Shown in pieces: positions 29,477 through 38,551 of a stretch of DNA of 64,000 nucleotides. The stretch is from Bacteroidales bacterium (GTDB lineage: Bacteria > Bacteroidota > Bacteroidia > Bacteroidales > DTU049). Every line of letters begins with the position of its first letter. The first letter of the stretch is position 1. The notes beneath the pieces are model-generated. The model ran no database searches. It had not been told where the DNA came from and worked only from the letters and a program-made list of their open reading frames with translations. The stretch lies in contig JAFGWG010000128.1 of assembly GCA_016937255.1 (NCBI GenBank), positions 1-64,000 of the forward strand, given 5' to 3'. Both the position numbers and the translations under genes were made by a program.

Positions 29477-30176
29477 AATTTACTTCTTTGTCTTTTAAGT
29501 TTTCTAAAAGAAGTCTGAATTTTACGGGGTGCATACAATCATCAATTGTATGTTCCCCTATTGCTGTTCTGCAAAGAGAACTAAGATGAGAGCCACTCTT
29601 AAGTTGTAGCCCAAAATCTCTAGCTAGAGAACGAATATATGTGCCTTTGCTGCAACGAATATCAAAACCGACTTCTGGTAAGCTGGTGTCTGTAATGTTG
29701 AATAAATAGATTTCTACATCACGACTTTTTAGTTCTACCTCTTCGCCAGATCGTGCATAATCATAGGCATGTTTTCCTTTTACTTTAACCGCACTGTATT
29801 GGGGAGGGGTTTGCTTTATTTTTCCTGTGAAACTTTTTGCTGCATTAAGCAATGATTCTTCTGAAATATGGTTGGTTTCGAATGTTTGATCAATTTCAGT
29901 CTCTCGATCAAAAGAAGGAGTAGTGGCTCCGATGTGAAAAGTGCCTGTATAGCGCTTTTCTTTTGCCATAAATTCTTCCATTCTTTTCGTAAATTTCCCC
30001 GTTAAAATAAGTAGTACGCCAGTAGCCAATGGGTCAAGTGTTCCTGCATGCCCTGTTTTAACTTTGTGGCCAATATATTTGTTGATACTTCTGCGTACAT
30101 GATGAACAACTTCGTGGGAAGTCCATCCATAAGGCTTGTCAATTAGAATTAATTCTCCTTTATCAAAATCAAACAT
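29463..30176 (-). CDS. truB: tRNA pseudouridine(55) synthase
   Basis: 237 aa; LIDKPYGWTSHEVV, KTGHAGTLDPLATGVLLILTGKFTK, QTPPQYSAVKVKGKHAYDYAR. Confidence 0.97.
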   Translation of the reverse strand: MFDFDKGELILIDKPYGWTSHEVVHHVRRSINKYIGHKVKTGHAGTLDPLATGVLLILTGKFTKRMEEFMAKEKRYTGTFHIGATTPSFDRETEIDQTFETNHISEESLLNAAKSFTGKIKQTPPQYSAVKVKGKHAYDYARSGEEVELKSRDVEIYLFNITDTSLPEVGFDIRCSKGTYIRSLARDFGLQLKSGSHLSSLCRTAIGEHTIDDCMHPVKFRLLLENLKDKEVNSTSE

Positions 30177-30178
30177 GA

Positions 30179-30961
30179 TTATACAATATTCAATTGAATC
30201 CCCATGGATAGAAGAATAATGATTGTTGCTCCCACTATGATTCGATACACACCAAAGGAGCGAAATCCAAATTTTGTAAGGAATGAAATGAAAGCTTTGA
30301 TTGCCAATAATGCAACTATAAAGGCTATAATGTTTCCAACAATCAATAGCTGCAGATTATTATTAACTCCAATGATTTCATGGTTTTGCAGAAGTTTGTA
30401 TGCCGAGGCGCCAAACATTGTTGGAACCGCTAGAAAAAAGCTGAATTCAGCGGCAGTTTTACGAGTAAGCCCTTGCGACATTCCCCCAACAATAGTGGCT
30501 GCTGATCGGGAAACGCCTGGTATCATTGCAATAACCTGAAAAAATCCTATTATTAATGCTCTTTTGATACCGATACTTTGGTCGGGATCGGTTTTGCTGA
30601 ACCATTTATCTACAAAAATCAGAACCACTCCACCTACAACCAGAGATATAGCAATTACCATGACGCTCTCAAGAATGCTATCGATAAAATCAATCATAAA
30701 GAAACCAATAACAGCTGCAGGTAAAAAGGCAATAAATAACTTAAAATAGAAATCGAAATTCTTAAAAAATCGTTGCAGATAGAGAACCAAAACAGAGAGA
30801 ATGGCTCCAAACTGAATATTGACAACATAAGCTTTTGAAAACGCATCAGGAGTATGTCCCAGAATAGCTTCTGTAATGACCATATGTCCTGTGGAAGAAA
30901 TCGGTAAAAATTCGGTTAGCCCTTCAACAATGGCTATAATAATGGCATCAAACCAACTCAT
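30179..30961 (-). CDS. uppP: Undecaprenyl-diphosphatase
   Basis: 260 aa; IIAIVEGLTEFLPISSTGHMVI and IPGVSRSAATIVGGMSQGLTRKTAAEFSFFLAVP. Confidence 0.97.
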   Translation of the reverse strand: MSWFDAIIIAIVEGLTEFLPISSTGHMVITEAILGHTPDAFSKAYVVNIQFGAILSVLVLYLQRFFKNFDFYFKLFIAFLPAAVIGFFMIDFIDSILESVMVIAISLVVGGVVLIFVDKWFSKTDPDQSIGIKRALIIGFFQVIAMIPGVSRSAATIVGGMSQGLTRKTAAEFSFFLAVPTMFGASAYKLLQNHEIIGVNNNLQLLIVGNIIAFIVALLAIKAFISFLTKFGFRSFGVYRIIVGATIIILLSMGIQLNIV

Positions 30962-31224
30962 TATTCGTCATTTGCAGCCTTTGGCTTATATAAAATGGCT
31001 ACAATTTCAACAACAATGCCGGCAAGAATTAATAATGGGGCAATGGTGATTCTTTGTGTATTGAAAATAGCTTCATTAAATACATTGGGATCGTTGGATT
31101 TCCCGCCAATCATGAGTATATAACCTAAAGCCATGAGGGCAAGGCCGATCAGCATTAAAAAATAATTTTTCTTTTCAAAAACAAAGCTTGGTTTAGTTTC
31201 GTGTTGATTGTCATTCTTACTCAT
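30961..31224 (-). CDS. DUF3098 small membrane protein
   Basis: 87 aa, two TM helices; FEKKNYFLMLIGLALMALGYILMIGG; upstream of uppP. Confidence 0.85.
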   Translation of the reverse strand: MSKNDNQHETKPSFVFEKKNYFLMLIGLALMALGYILMIGGKSNDPNVFNEAIFNTQRITIAPLLILAGIVVEIVAILYKPKAANDE

Positions 31225-31293
31225 GATTCATTATTTAGAGTGCAAATATAGTAACAAAAGAATTAAAACTTTATTGTTTTGTAAATAGATTCA

Positions 31294-31926
31294 TCAATGA
31301 TTACTTAAATAATCGCTGATTCCATCTGTGCTGGCTTTAATCCCATCATCTCCTTTATGCCAGTCGGCAGGGCAAACTTCTCCGTTTTCTTCATAAAACT
31401 GAAGGGCGTCAACCATACGCAGGGTCTCTTCAACACTGCGCCCAAGAGGCATGTCGTTTACCACTTGGTGGCGTACAATACCTTGTTTGTCAATCAGAAA
31501 TAATCCACGAAATGCAACTGGCTCGCCATCAAAATCAAGTTCGTTTTCTTCATTGATTTCAAAATCACCGGCCAAAACATCGAAATTTTTAGAAATGGTT
31601 TTTGCCAAATCTGAAACAATAGGGTATTTTACTCCTTTAATGCCACCTTTATTTCTTTCTGTTTGTAGCCAAGCCCAATGGGAAAACTGAGAGTCTGTGC
31701 TGCAGCCAACTACTGCTACATTCCTTTTTTCAAACTCTTCCAGCTTGTCTTGAAATGAAATTAATTCTGTCGGACAAACAAAAGTGAAATCCATTGGATA
31801 GAAAAAGAACACAACGTGCTTTTTTCCAATAAATTGATCCAGAGAAAAATTTTCAATAATTTCGCTGCCGTTGATTACTGCGGCTTCTTTGAAATGTGGT
31901 GCGGGTTTTCCTACTAATACTGCCAT
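31294..31926 (-). CDS. 2-Cys peroxiredoxin (AhpC/TSA)
   Basis: 210 aa; VVFFFYPMDFTFVCPTELISFQ and C-terminal GEVCPADWHKG. Confidence 0.95.
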   Translation of the reverse strand: MAVLVGKPAPHFKEAAVINGSEIIENFSLDQFIGKKHVVFFFYPMDFTFVCPTELISFQDKLEEFEKRNVAVVGCSTDSQFSHWAWLQTERNKGGIKGVKYPIVSDLAKTISKNFDVLAGDFEINEENELDFDGEPVAFRGLFLIDKQGIVRHQVVNDMPLGRSVEETLRMVDALQFYEENGEVCPADWHKGDDGIKASTDGISDYLSNH

Positions 31927-32014
31927 GTACTATGTTTTTTTACAAATATACAAAGTTTTCTGTTTTAGTGAGGTGGATAATTCTTAAAATGCAGTGAATT
32001 AATTCCTTGAAGAC

Positions 32015-32887
32015 CTAAATGTGCTTAAAATTGTCTTGGTAAGGAGTAATGCTCATTACCGGCACAACAGAATTTTTAATAATTTGAGATGCCGTGCTGC
32101 CAATAAATGTATGTTTCCAGTTTTTTTCCTGCTGCGTCATAATCATAATCATGTCGCAACGACTTTCCTTGCTATACTTTAATATTCGTTCTGCGGTTAA
32201 ACTGCTGCGATCAAAATTGTAAACCATGTCAGTTGTACATGCCACATTATTCTCAATCATGAACTCTTTTGTCTTCAGCAGTTTTGTTTTTATATCTTTT
32301 TCCTGATTGAAATTATCCTGATTTATTATGCTGATGATTTTGATTGTTGAACCATAATAGCGACTAAACATAGTAGCAATATTGATTTTTTGCCTGATCT
32401 GTTTGCTTAAATCAAGTGGAAGTAAGATTTTTGAAAATGATTCCCTAACATCCTGATTTATAGTAATTACTGGGCATGTAGACATTCGGATAATCTGGGC
32501 TGTATTCTTCCCAATGGCATTTTCGTAGCCGTGAGATTTTCCAGATTTTCCCATTACAATGAGGCGAATTCTGTTCTCTTCTACAAACTGTGTGATTGAA
32601 GCATGAACTTCGCCTTCTAAAATAGTGTGTTGCACCGGAATATTAAATTTGTTTGAATATAAGCCGGCTAATCTTCTTAATTTTGTTTCAGCATCATTGT
32701 CGTCGTTTACATAAGACGCATTTGACTTTTGCTTTTCATACGAAAGACTAACCTTTGAATTATTGACGTGAATTAGTGTTAGCCCAGTATTCATAAGCTC
32801 TGCCAGAGAATAGGCCTGATGCACTAACATTTCGGTTCTGTCGCCAAAATCTACTGGGATAATAATATTATCATAATATTTTTCCAT
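32015..32887 (-). CDS. Tandem-domain universal stress protein (UspA family)
   Basis: Start at 32887 (MEKYYDNIIIPVDFGDRTEML); two Usp domains. Confidence 0.88.
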   Translation of the reverse strand: MEKYYDNIIIPVDFGDRTEMLVHQAYSLAELMNTGLTLIHVNNSKVSLSYEKQKSNASYVNDDNDAETKLRRLAGLYSNKFNIPVQHTILEGEVHASITQFVEENRIRLIVMGKSGKSHGYENAIGKNTAQIIRMSTCPVITINQDVRESFSKILLPLDLSKQIRQKINIATMFSRYYGSTIKIISIINQDNFNQEKDIKTKLLKTKEFMIENNVACTTDMVYNFDRSSLTAERILKYSKESRCDMIMIMTQQEKNWKHTFIGSTASQIIKNSVVPVMSITPYQDNFKHI

Positions 32888-32995
32888 TCTGAGGAATATT
32901 CGTAAATTCGCCACTAATATAAGCAAATTGTGCAGAATTGCCAGGCTTAATCTAATGTATGTTCTGTATTTAATTTGCCTCCTAATTTTTTAAGT

Positions 32996-33862
32996 ATGAA
33001 AAGAATTCCTGAATCTGAATTGGTATTAAATAGTAAAGGGAGAATTTACCATCTAGATCTGGCTCCTGAAGATTTAGCTCCTAATGTTTTATTGGTCGGA
33101 GACCCCGGTCGAGCTGATCTCGTTGCTTCTTTTTTTGATAATATAACATATTCTGGTCAAAATAGAGAAATTTGTACTCGTACCGGAACTTTTCAGAAAA
33201 AAGATATATCTGTTATTTCTACAGGTATGGGAACCGATAATATTGATATTGTAATCAATGAACTCGATGCTCTGGTAAATATTGACTTAAAAAAGCGTGT
33301 TCATAAAAAAGAAAAGCAATCGCTAAACTTAGTACGTATTGGTACTTCGGGTGGCTTGCAGCCTTTTATGGATGTAAATACTTTTCTCTTTTCCTCACAT
33401 GGTATTGGTCTTGATGGTCTTCTACATTATTATGAAGGAAGTGACGGTTTTCGCGATACAACAATAGAACAAATGCTTGTGAGCAATATCTCATGGCCGG
33501 AAAGATGGCCAAAACCATATGTAGTGGAGGCTGATTCAGACCTTATGCATCGTATTTCAGATAAGTATATGCAGGGAATGACCCTTACAGCCTCAGGGTT
33601 TTATGGTCCCCAAGGTCGTGTTTTGCGTTTGCCTTTGCATTATCCTGATTTTAATCAAAGAGTTGAATCATTTGCTTTTCGTGGAAACAGAATCTGTAAT
33701 TTTGAGATGGAAACATCTGCTTTATATGGCCTTAGTAAAATGTTGGGACATAAAGCCTTAACGGCTTGTGTTATTATTGCCAACCGCAGCACGAAGAATT
33801 TTAGTAAAAATTATCAGCCTGCGATGAAAAAACTGATTAAGCATGTGCTGACAAAAATCTAA
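32996..33862 (+). CDS. Nucleoside phosphorylase (uridine phosphorylase-like)
   Basis: VLLVGDPGRADLVASFFD, ISTGMGTDNIDIVINEL, VRIGTSGGLQP, NFEMETSALYGL. Confidence 0.9.
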   Translation: MKRIPESELVLNSKGRIYHLDLAPEDLAPNVLLVGDPGRADLVASFFDNITYSGQNREICTRTGTFQKKDISVISTGMGTDNIDIVINELDALVNIDLKKRVHKKEKQSLNLVRIGTSGGLQPFMDVNTFLFSSHGIGLDGLLHYYEGSDGFRDTTIEQMLVSNISWPERWPKPYVVEADSDLMHRISDKYMQGMTLTASGFYGPQGRVLRLPLHYPDFNQRVESFAFRGNRICNFEMETSALYGLSKMLGHKALTACVIIANRSTKNFSKNYQPAMKKLIKHVLTKI

Positions 33863-33871
33863 TATGGCGAT

Positions 33872-34753
33872 ATGAGTTTTGACGCGGAGAGGCTTGCTGC
33901 ATTGCTAAATTTGTTGGATGAACCAGACGATGCAGTTTGGCAGGATATAAGAGAAAAAATAATTGAGCTGGGTGAAGATGTATTGCCTGAACTAAAAAAA
34001 ACCTTTGAAAATACTTTTTCTCCTGTATTAAAAAACCGGCTGAATGGATTAATTCATGCCTTAAATTTTGAAAAAGGCTCTCGTGAGATTAAAACATGGT
34101 GTTTGTTTGGGCAGAAATCTTTACTTACTGGGTCTCTTATTATTGAAAGAGCCTTTAATCCGCATATCGATGAAGAGTATTATCTCAAGCAACTTGAAAG
34201 TATTCGCTTCGATATCTGGCTAGAATTGAATCAAAGTCTTAGCCCACTAGAAAAAATTAGAGTATTTAACCAAATACTTTTTCATGTTTATGGCTTCAAT
34301 CGGTATCTTGGAAATAAACCAGATTCTTTGCCACCATTATTGAGTAATACTCTAGAACATCGAACAGGTAATGAGTTTGCATCTTCGCTTTTGTATTTGT
34401 TGTTGGCACTCGAAACAGGACTTCCGGTAAAAGGATTTTTAGTGGGCAAAAAGCTGTTTCTAGCGTACACCAATACCGGAGAAGATGATTCTTTACAGTT
34501 TTTAGGAGACAATGAACCACTATTTTTTATAGATCCTTCCAGTTTGGGTCTGGTCTTGAGCCGCCAGGATATAACCGATGCATTTAGCTCATTTCGTGAT
34601 TTCAACAAAGAATTGAAAAAACATTTAATTTCAAGTAAAAAAATTATTCAACTCCAGCTTTTGCTTTTATATTCTTTCTATTCTGAAGAAGGCGATGAGG
34701 ATAGAAGTGTTTTGGCGAAAGAGTTAATGGAGGTTCTGAAAAGTAATTCATAA
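33872..34753 (+). CDS. Transglutaminase-like / SirB1-type protein
   Basis: LNQSLSPLEKIRVFNQILFHVYGFNRYLGNK...ASSLLYLLLALETGLPVKGFLVGKKLFLAY; family by recognition. Confidence 0.7.
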   Translation: MSFDAERLAALLNLLDEPDDAVWQDIREKIIELGEDVLPELKKTFENTFSPVLKNRLNGLIHALNFEKGSREIKTWCLFGQKSLLTGSLIIERAFNPHIDEEYYLKQLESIRFDIWLELNQSLSPLEKIRVFNQILFHVYGFNRYLGNKPDSLPPLLSNTLEHRTGNEFASSLLYLLLALETGLPVKGFLVGKKLFLAYTNTGEDDSLQFLGDNEPLFFIDPSSLGLVLSRQDITDAFSSFRDFNKELKKHLISSKKIIQLQLLLLYSFYSEEGDEDRSVLAKELMEVLKSNS

Positions 34754-34755
34754 AA

Positions 34756-36411
34756 TTAGCTATTCTGTGGATTTGGAGTAAATGAACGCAGGTATGAATT
34801 TAAGTCTGCTGCATTTTCTATATTAAGTTTTTTGGCCAATCTGTTTTTCTTCACTTTGATGCTTGCTTCAGAAATGCCAAAAATATGGGCAATTTCTTTA
34901 TTGTTCAAATTGGTGAGAATATAAGCACATAATTTCTCCTCTCCCGATGTAAGTTTATTGTGTTTTGCTTTTAGAGCCATGAAAAATCCGGGATAAACCT
35001 GCTCAAAATGATAGAAAAAGCTGCTCCAGATTGTCTCGTCTGTCGAATTCATTTTTATGATGCTGTGAATTTTTTTGGCATTTTTATGACTTTTAATTTC
35101 AGTCATATCATCACTTAGTTGATCCATGTTTTTATTAATCTCCTGCAGGGTTTCGTTTTTGGTTACAAGATGTAAAGTAAGAGAAGTCAACTGGCGCTCT
35201 TTGTGAAGAATCTCGCTTTCCAACTTGTCTTTTTCCAATTGGGATATTCTTTCTTTGTTTTTCATTTCATCTTTTACTCTAAGTGATTCTGTTTCAGAAA
35301 GTTCTTGTTTTTTCTTTAATAGTGCATTGCGGTTGCGAATGGTAACAAAAAAGAGTAGAAACATTAGAATGCTTAACCCGATTAAAAAGATTAACACCAA
35401 CTGATAACGCTTTTGCAATTTTATTTGCTCATTCATCAATTGCTTTTCTTTATCCCATTGTTTTTGTTGAACACTGAAAAGAAAATCGGCAAACTCACCT
35501 GTTACGTTTTGTTCATCCAGCTTGCTTTTTAGGTCTTTATATTTTACTAAATAGTAATAGGCTTTTTCAGTATTGCCCTGTTTTTCGTAATAATCTGCAT
35601 AAAGTTCATAAATGCTTGCCAAGTATGTTCCTGATTGGATTTTCTCTGCATGAATAAGTGCGGTATCTAGTTCGCTCTTGCATTTATGCATTTCGCCGAT
35701 TGATAAATAGCAGCGTCCTATATTTGAATGCATGAGTGCTAGTTGTATGTCGGGTATTTCATCGCTGCATTTTATCGCAGAGCTATAATAGTAAATAGCA
35801 CTGTCTGTGATTCCAGTGTTTTCATATATCACTCCAATATTGTTTAATGCACTTGAAAACCCGAGTCCGTAGTCGTGCTCTTTGGCAAGCTCAATGGCTT
35901 TGCGGTGAATACTAATCGCTTTGTCGTATTGCTTTAATCTCTCATACAAACCTCCAACATTATTATATATGTCAATTATGTTTCTCCAGTTTTCAGTTTT
36001 TTGCTGTATATATAGCGATTGATTAAAAAAGTAAAGGGCTTCTGGGTATTTTTGAATGCTATATGATACTACACCTAGATTATTATATACTTTTGACATG
36101 CCTATACTGTCATTGATTTCCTGATAGAAAGATAGGGCAGTGGTGAAACTTCTGAGTGCAAAATCGGTGAGCCCTCTGTTGAAATATACGAAGCCTTGTA
36201 AATTAAGACTCTCAGCAAGACCTTTGGTGTATTGCAACTTATCTGAAAGGGCATAGCTCTCATCGAGGAAAATTAATGCCAAGTCTGGGTCAATTAGTGT
36301 TTTTTCTTTGGCTCTACTTATGAGATCGTTAATATAGGCAGTGTCTTTTTCTTGTGAATATAACGAGCTCGTTATTAGAAAGATAATGATATATGTGATT
36401 GTCTTTTTCAT
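34756..36411 (-). CDS. TPR-repeat regulator with TM helix, coiled coil and LuxR-type HTH
   Basis: 551 aa; TPRs (SKVYNNLGVVSYSIQKYPEALYFFNQSL...), TM, then LTSGEEKLCAYILTNLNNKEIAHIFGISEASIKVKKNRLAKKLN. Confidence 0.85.
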   Translation of the reverse strand: MKKTITYIIIFLITSSLYSQEKDTAYINDLISRAKEKTLIDPDLALIFLDESYALSDKLQYTKGLAESLNLQGFVYFNRGLTDFALRSFTTALSFYQEINDSIGMSKVYNNLGVVSYSIQKYPEALYFFNQSLYIQQKTENWRNIIDIYNNVGGLYERLKQYDKAISIHRKAIELAKEHDYGLGFSSALNNIGVIYENTGITDSAIYYYSSAIKCSDEIPDIQLALMHSNIGRCYLSIGEMHKCKSELDTALIHAEKIQSGTYLASIYELYADYYEKQGNTEKAYYYLVKYKDLKSKLDEQNVTGEFADFLFSVQQKQWDKEKQLMNEQIKLQKRYQLVLIFLIGLSILMFLLFFVTIRNRNALLKKKQELSETESLRVKDEMKNKERISQLEKDKLESEILHKERQLTSLTLHLVTKNETLQEINKNMDQLSDDMTEIKSHKNAKKIHSIIKMNSTDETIWSSFFYHFEQVYPGFFMALKAKHNKLTSGEEKLCAYILTNLNNKEIAHIFGISEASIKVKKNRLAKKLNIENAADLNSYLRSFTPNPQNS

Positions 36412-36416
36412 CTCTT

Positions 36417-37490
36417 TTACTGATTGTGAACATCAAGGCTGTCTCTCAATTCATTTCCTAAAATCATAAATGCCATCACCACCGAAATAATAGCCAGCCC
36501 TGGAATAATTGCAAGGTAAGCAGTATCAAGAACCAAATGGCTATAATATTCTTTAATCATCATTCCCCATGAGGCCATAGGTGCTTGTACCCCAATTCCG
36601 AGAAAACTAAGTCCGGCTTCAATCAAAATAGCAGATGCAAAACTTGAGGCCGCTACCACAATGAGTGGTCCACGCAAGCCAGGTAAAATATGGCGAAATA
36701 TTATTTTGAAATTGCTTAACCCCATTGCTCTGGCGGCTTCAACATATTCTCTTTCTTTAATGGAAATAACCTGCCCTCTAACAATTCGGGCAATATCTAC
36801 CCAAAATGTAACGCCAATGGCAACAAAAACCTGCCAAAATCCTTTGCCTAAAGCGAAAGTGATGGCCATAGCCAGTAAAATTGTTGGAAGTGACCAAAAT
36901 ACACTGATGAACCAAAGTAAGAGACGATCAATACGGCCTCCGCTAAATCCCGCAATGGATCCTATAGTTAGCCCAATTAATAATGCAATTAATACAGAAA
37001 CAAACCCTACAGATAGGCTGATGCGTGTGCCCAAAACCAACCGGCTTAATACGTCTCTCCCAAATTTATCGGTGCCCAGTATGAATTTCTTTTGCTGTAT
37101 TATGTCTTTGGTATCGGTATAATTTTGATTAATGTCTTTCAAAGCGTACGTCTCTTTTTTGCCGTTATTGGGTTGCAGGCCTGTATATTGCTCAATAATT
37201 ATTGAGTCGTTTGTAATGGTATAATCATATAGGGCAATACTTCTTCTTCTATTCTCTTTCCCTAAAAAAACGGAGTAGAATTTGCTTTGTTCTGAGGGAT
37301 TGTTAAATACGAGAAAATTGCAGCTAAAACCTGGTTTCTGAAACGAAATTTCTATATGCTGATCGTTAGCATGTTTACTTTTATCAGGAATGATTAAATA
37401 GGCAAAAATGGCCAGAAAAATCAATATAATAATATAGCCCGAAGCAATAAATCCAGGTACACTATGAATTATTTTTTTCTTTCTGGTCAT
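36417..37490 (-). CDS. ABC transporter permease, OppC/DppC family
   Basis: 357 aa; LGTDKFGRDVLSRLVLGTRISLSVGF, EAARAMGLSNFKIIFRHILPG, EAGLSFLGIGVQAPMASWGMM. Confidence 0.93.
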   Translation of the reverse strand: MTRKKKIIHSVPGFIASGYIIILIFLAIFAYLIIPDKSKHANDQHIEISFQKPGFSCNFLVFNNPSEQSKFYSVFLGKENRRRSIALYDYTITNDSIIIEQYTGLQPNNGKKETYALKDINQNYTDTKDIIQQKKFILGTDKFGRDVLSRLVLGTRISLSVGFVSVLIALLIGLTIGSIAGFSGGRIDRLLLWFISVFWSLPTILLAMAITFALGKGFWQVFVAIGVTFWVDIARIVRGQVISIKEREYVEAARAMGLSNFKIIFRHILPGLRGPLIVVAASSFASAILIEAGLSFLGIGVQAPMASWGMMIKEYYSHLVLDTAYLAIIPGLAIISVVMAFMILGNELRDSLDVHNQ

Positions 37491-37705
37491 GCAATGTTAA
37501 CCTTTTTCAATTGGCTAAATTAAATAAAATTCAGTATTATTGACTATTTGTGATAACTAAAGGTTGCAATAATGTATACCTTTTTTTCATTATTAATATT
37601 ATACGTGGCACGATAATTATATGTAATTTTACTGCATTGAAAATTTTGCTTTAAGCGGATATATTCATGCATGAAATCAAAGAAGTTTAATTTAATTCCA
37701 AACTC

Positions 37706-38548
37706 ATGAAATCCCGTTTTCTCCTCATCGCTCTAATGCTTTTTGCCGCAAGCAAACTAATGGCTCAGGAAATTCAATTGGCAAGTGAAGCCGAATTTAA
37801 TCGTTTCAAATCTTCAACAACTTATCTGGTGAAATACGACGATCCTTTCTCTATGTTTAATGCATATATGGAAGAAGATATGAAAGCCGTTTGGACCATT
37901 ACACCGTATAAGATTATTACATCTGCAGAATTTGATGATAAAATGAAGGATAAAAATGCTTCTTTTATTTTTCTGTCTGAAGCTATGAAAGACGATGCTG
38001 GCGTATTTTTTAAGCTTAATATTTTGAATATCGTGCTTGGATCAAAATCTGGAAGTATTAATCTTTTGCCTGATTTGGGCTCTGCTCCACTGAGTTATGT
38101 TTTTGAAGATGAGGACGATGAAGATGTTTACTTGTATAAGCTTGCAGGGGTGCTTCGTTTCTTTCAGTATTATATTCAATACAATATTGACCACCCAAAA
38201 AGTGATATAAAAGATGTAATAAAAGCCAATAAATCCAAAATTGAAGGCAAAGAACTTTGGTTGGTCAAATCAGACCTCGATTCAGAAGTTGATTCAGAAT
38301 CTGAGATTTCTAAATATTATAGCGGTAAGGTAAAACTGGTATCACAGGAAGAAATACGAGCTGCCATTCATGCTGGAAACACAAATGTGGTTTTTCTGCA
38401 TAAAATCGGTCCTTCAGGTAAAACAGGTTATCAGTGTTTGAAGTTCTTGATTAATGCCGGAGATGGAACTCCATTATATTTTGATATGCATAAGGTAGGC
38501 AGTAAATCTCCCGACGCATTCCTTTCAAACGATTTTAAATCTCTTTAA
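37706..38548 (+). CDS. Secreted/periplasmic protein of unknown function
   Basis: 280 aa; signal peptide MKSRFLLIALMLFAASKLMAQ; no domain recognised; 3 bp upstream of ettA. Confidence 0.75.
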   Translation: MKSRFLLIALMLFAASKLMAQEIQLASEAEFNRFKSSTTYLVKYDDPFSMFNAYMEEDMKAVWTITPYKIITSAEFDDKMKDKNASFIFLSEAMKDDAGVFFKLNILNIVLGSKSGSINLLPDLGSAPLSYVFEDEDDEDVYLYKLAGVLRFFQYYIQYNIDHPKSDIKDVIKANKSKIEGKELWLVKSDLDSEVDSESEISKYYSGKVKLVSQEEIRAAIHAGNTNVVFLHKIGPSGKTGYQCLKFLINAGDGTPLYFDMHKVGSKSPDAFLSNDFKSL

Positions 38549-38551
38549 TAT

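Noticed and set aside
31294-31926. Possible OxyR/PerR-type control site upstream of the peroxiredoxin
   Set aside because: Only a -7-like TATATTTG (minus strand, 31943-31950) is visible; no matching -33 element or dyad.
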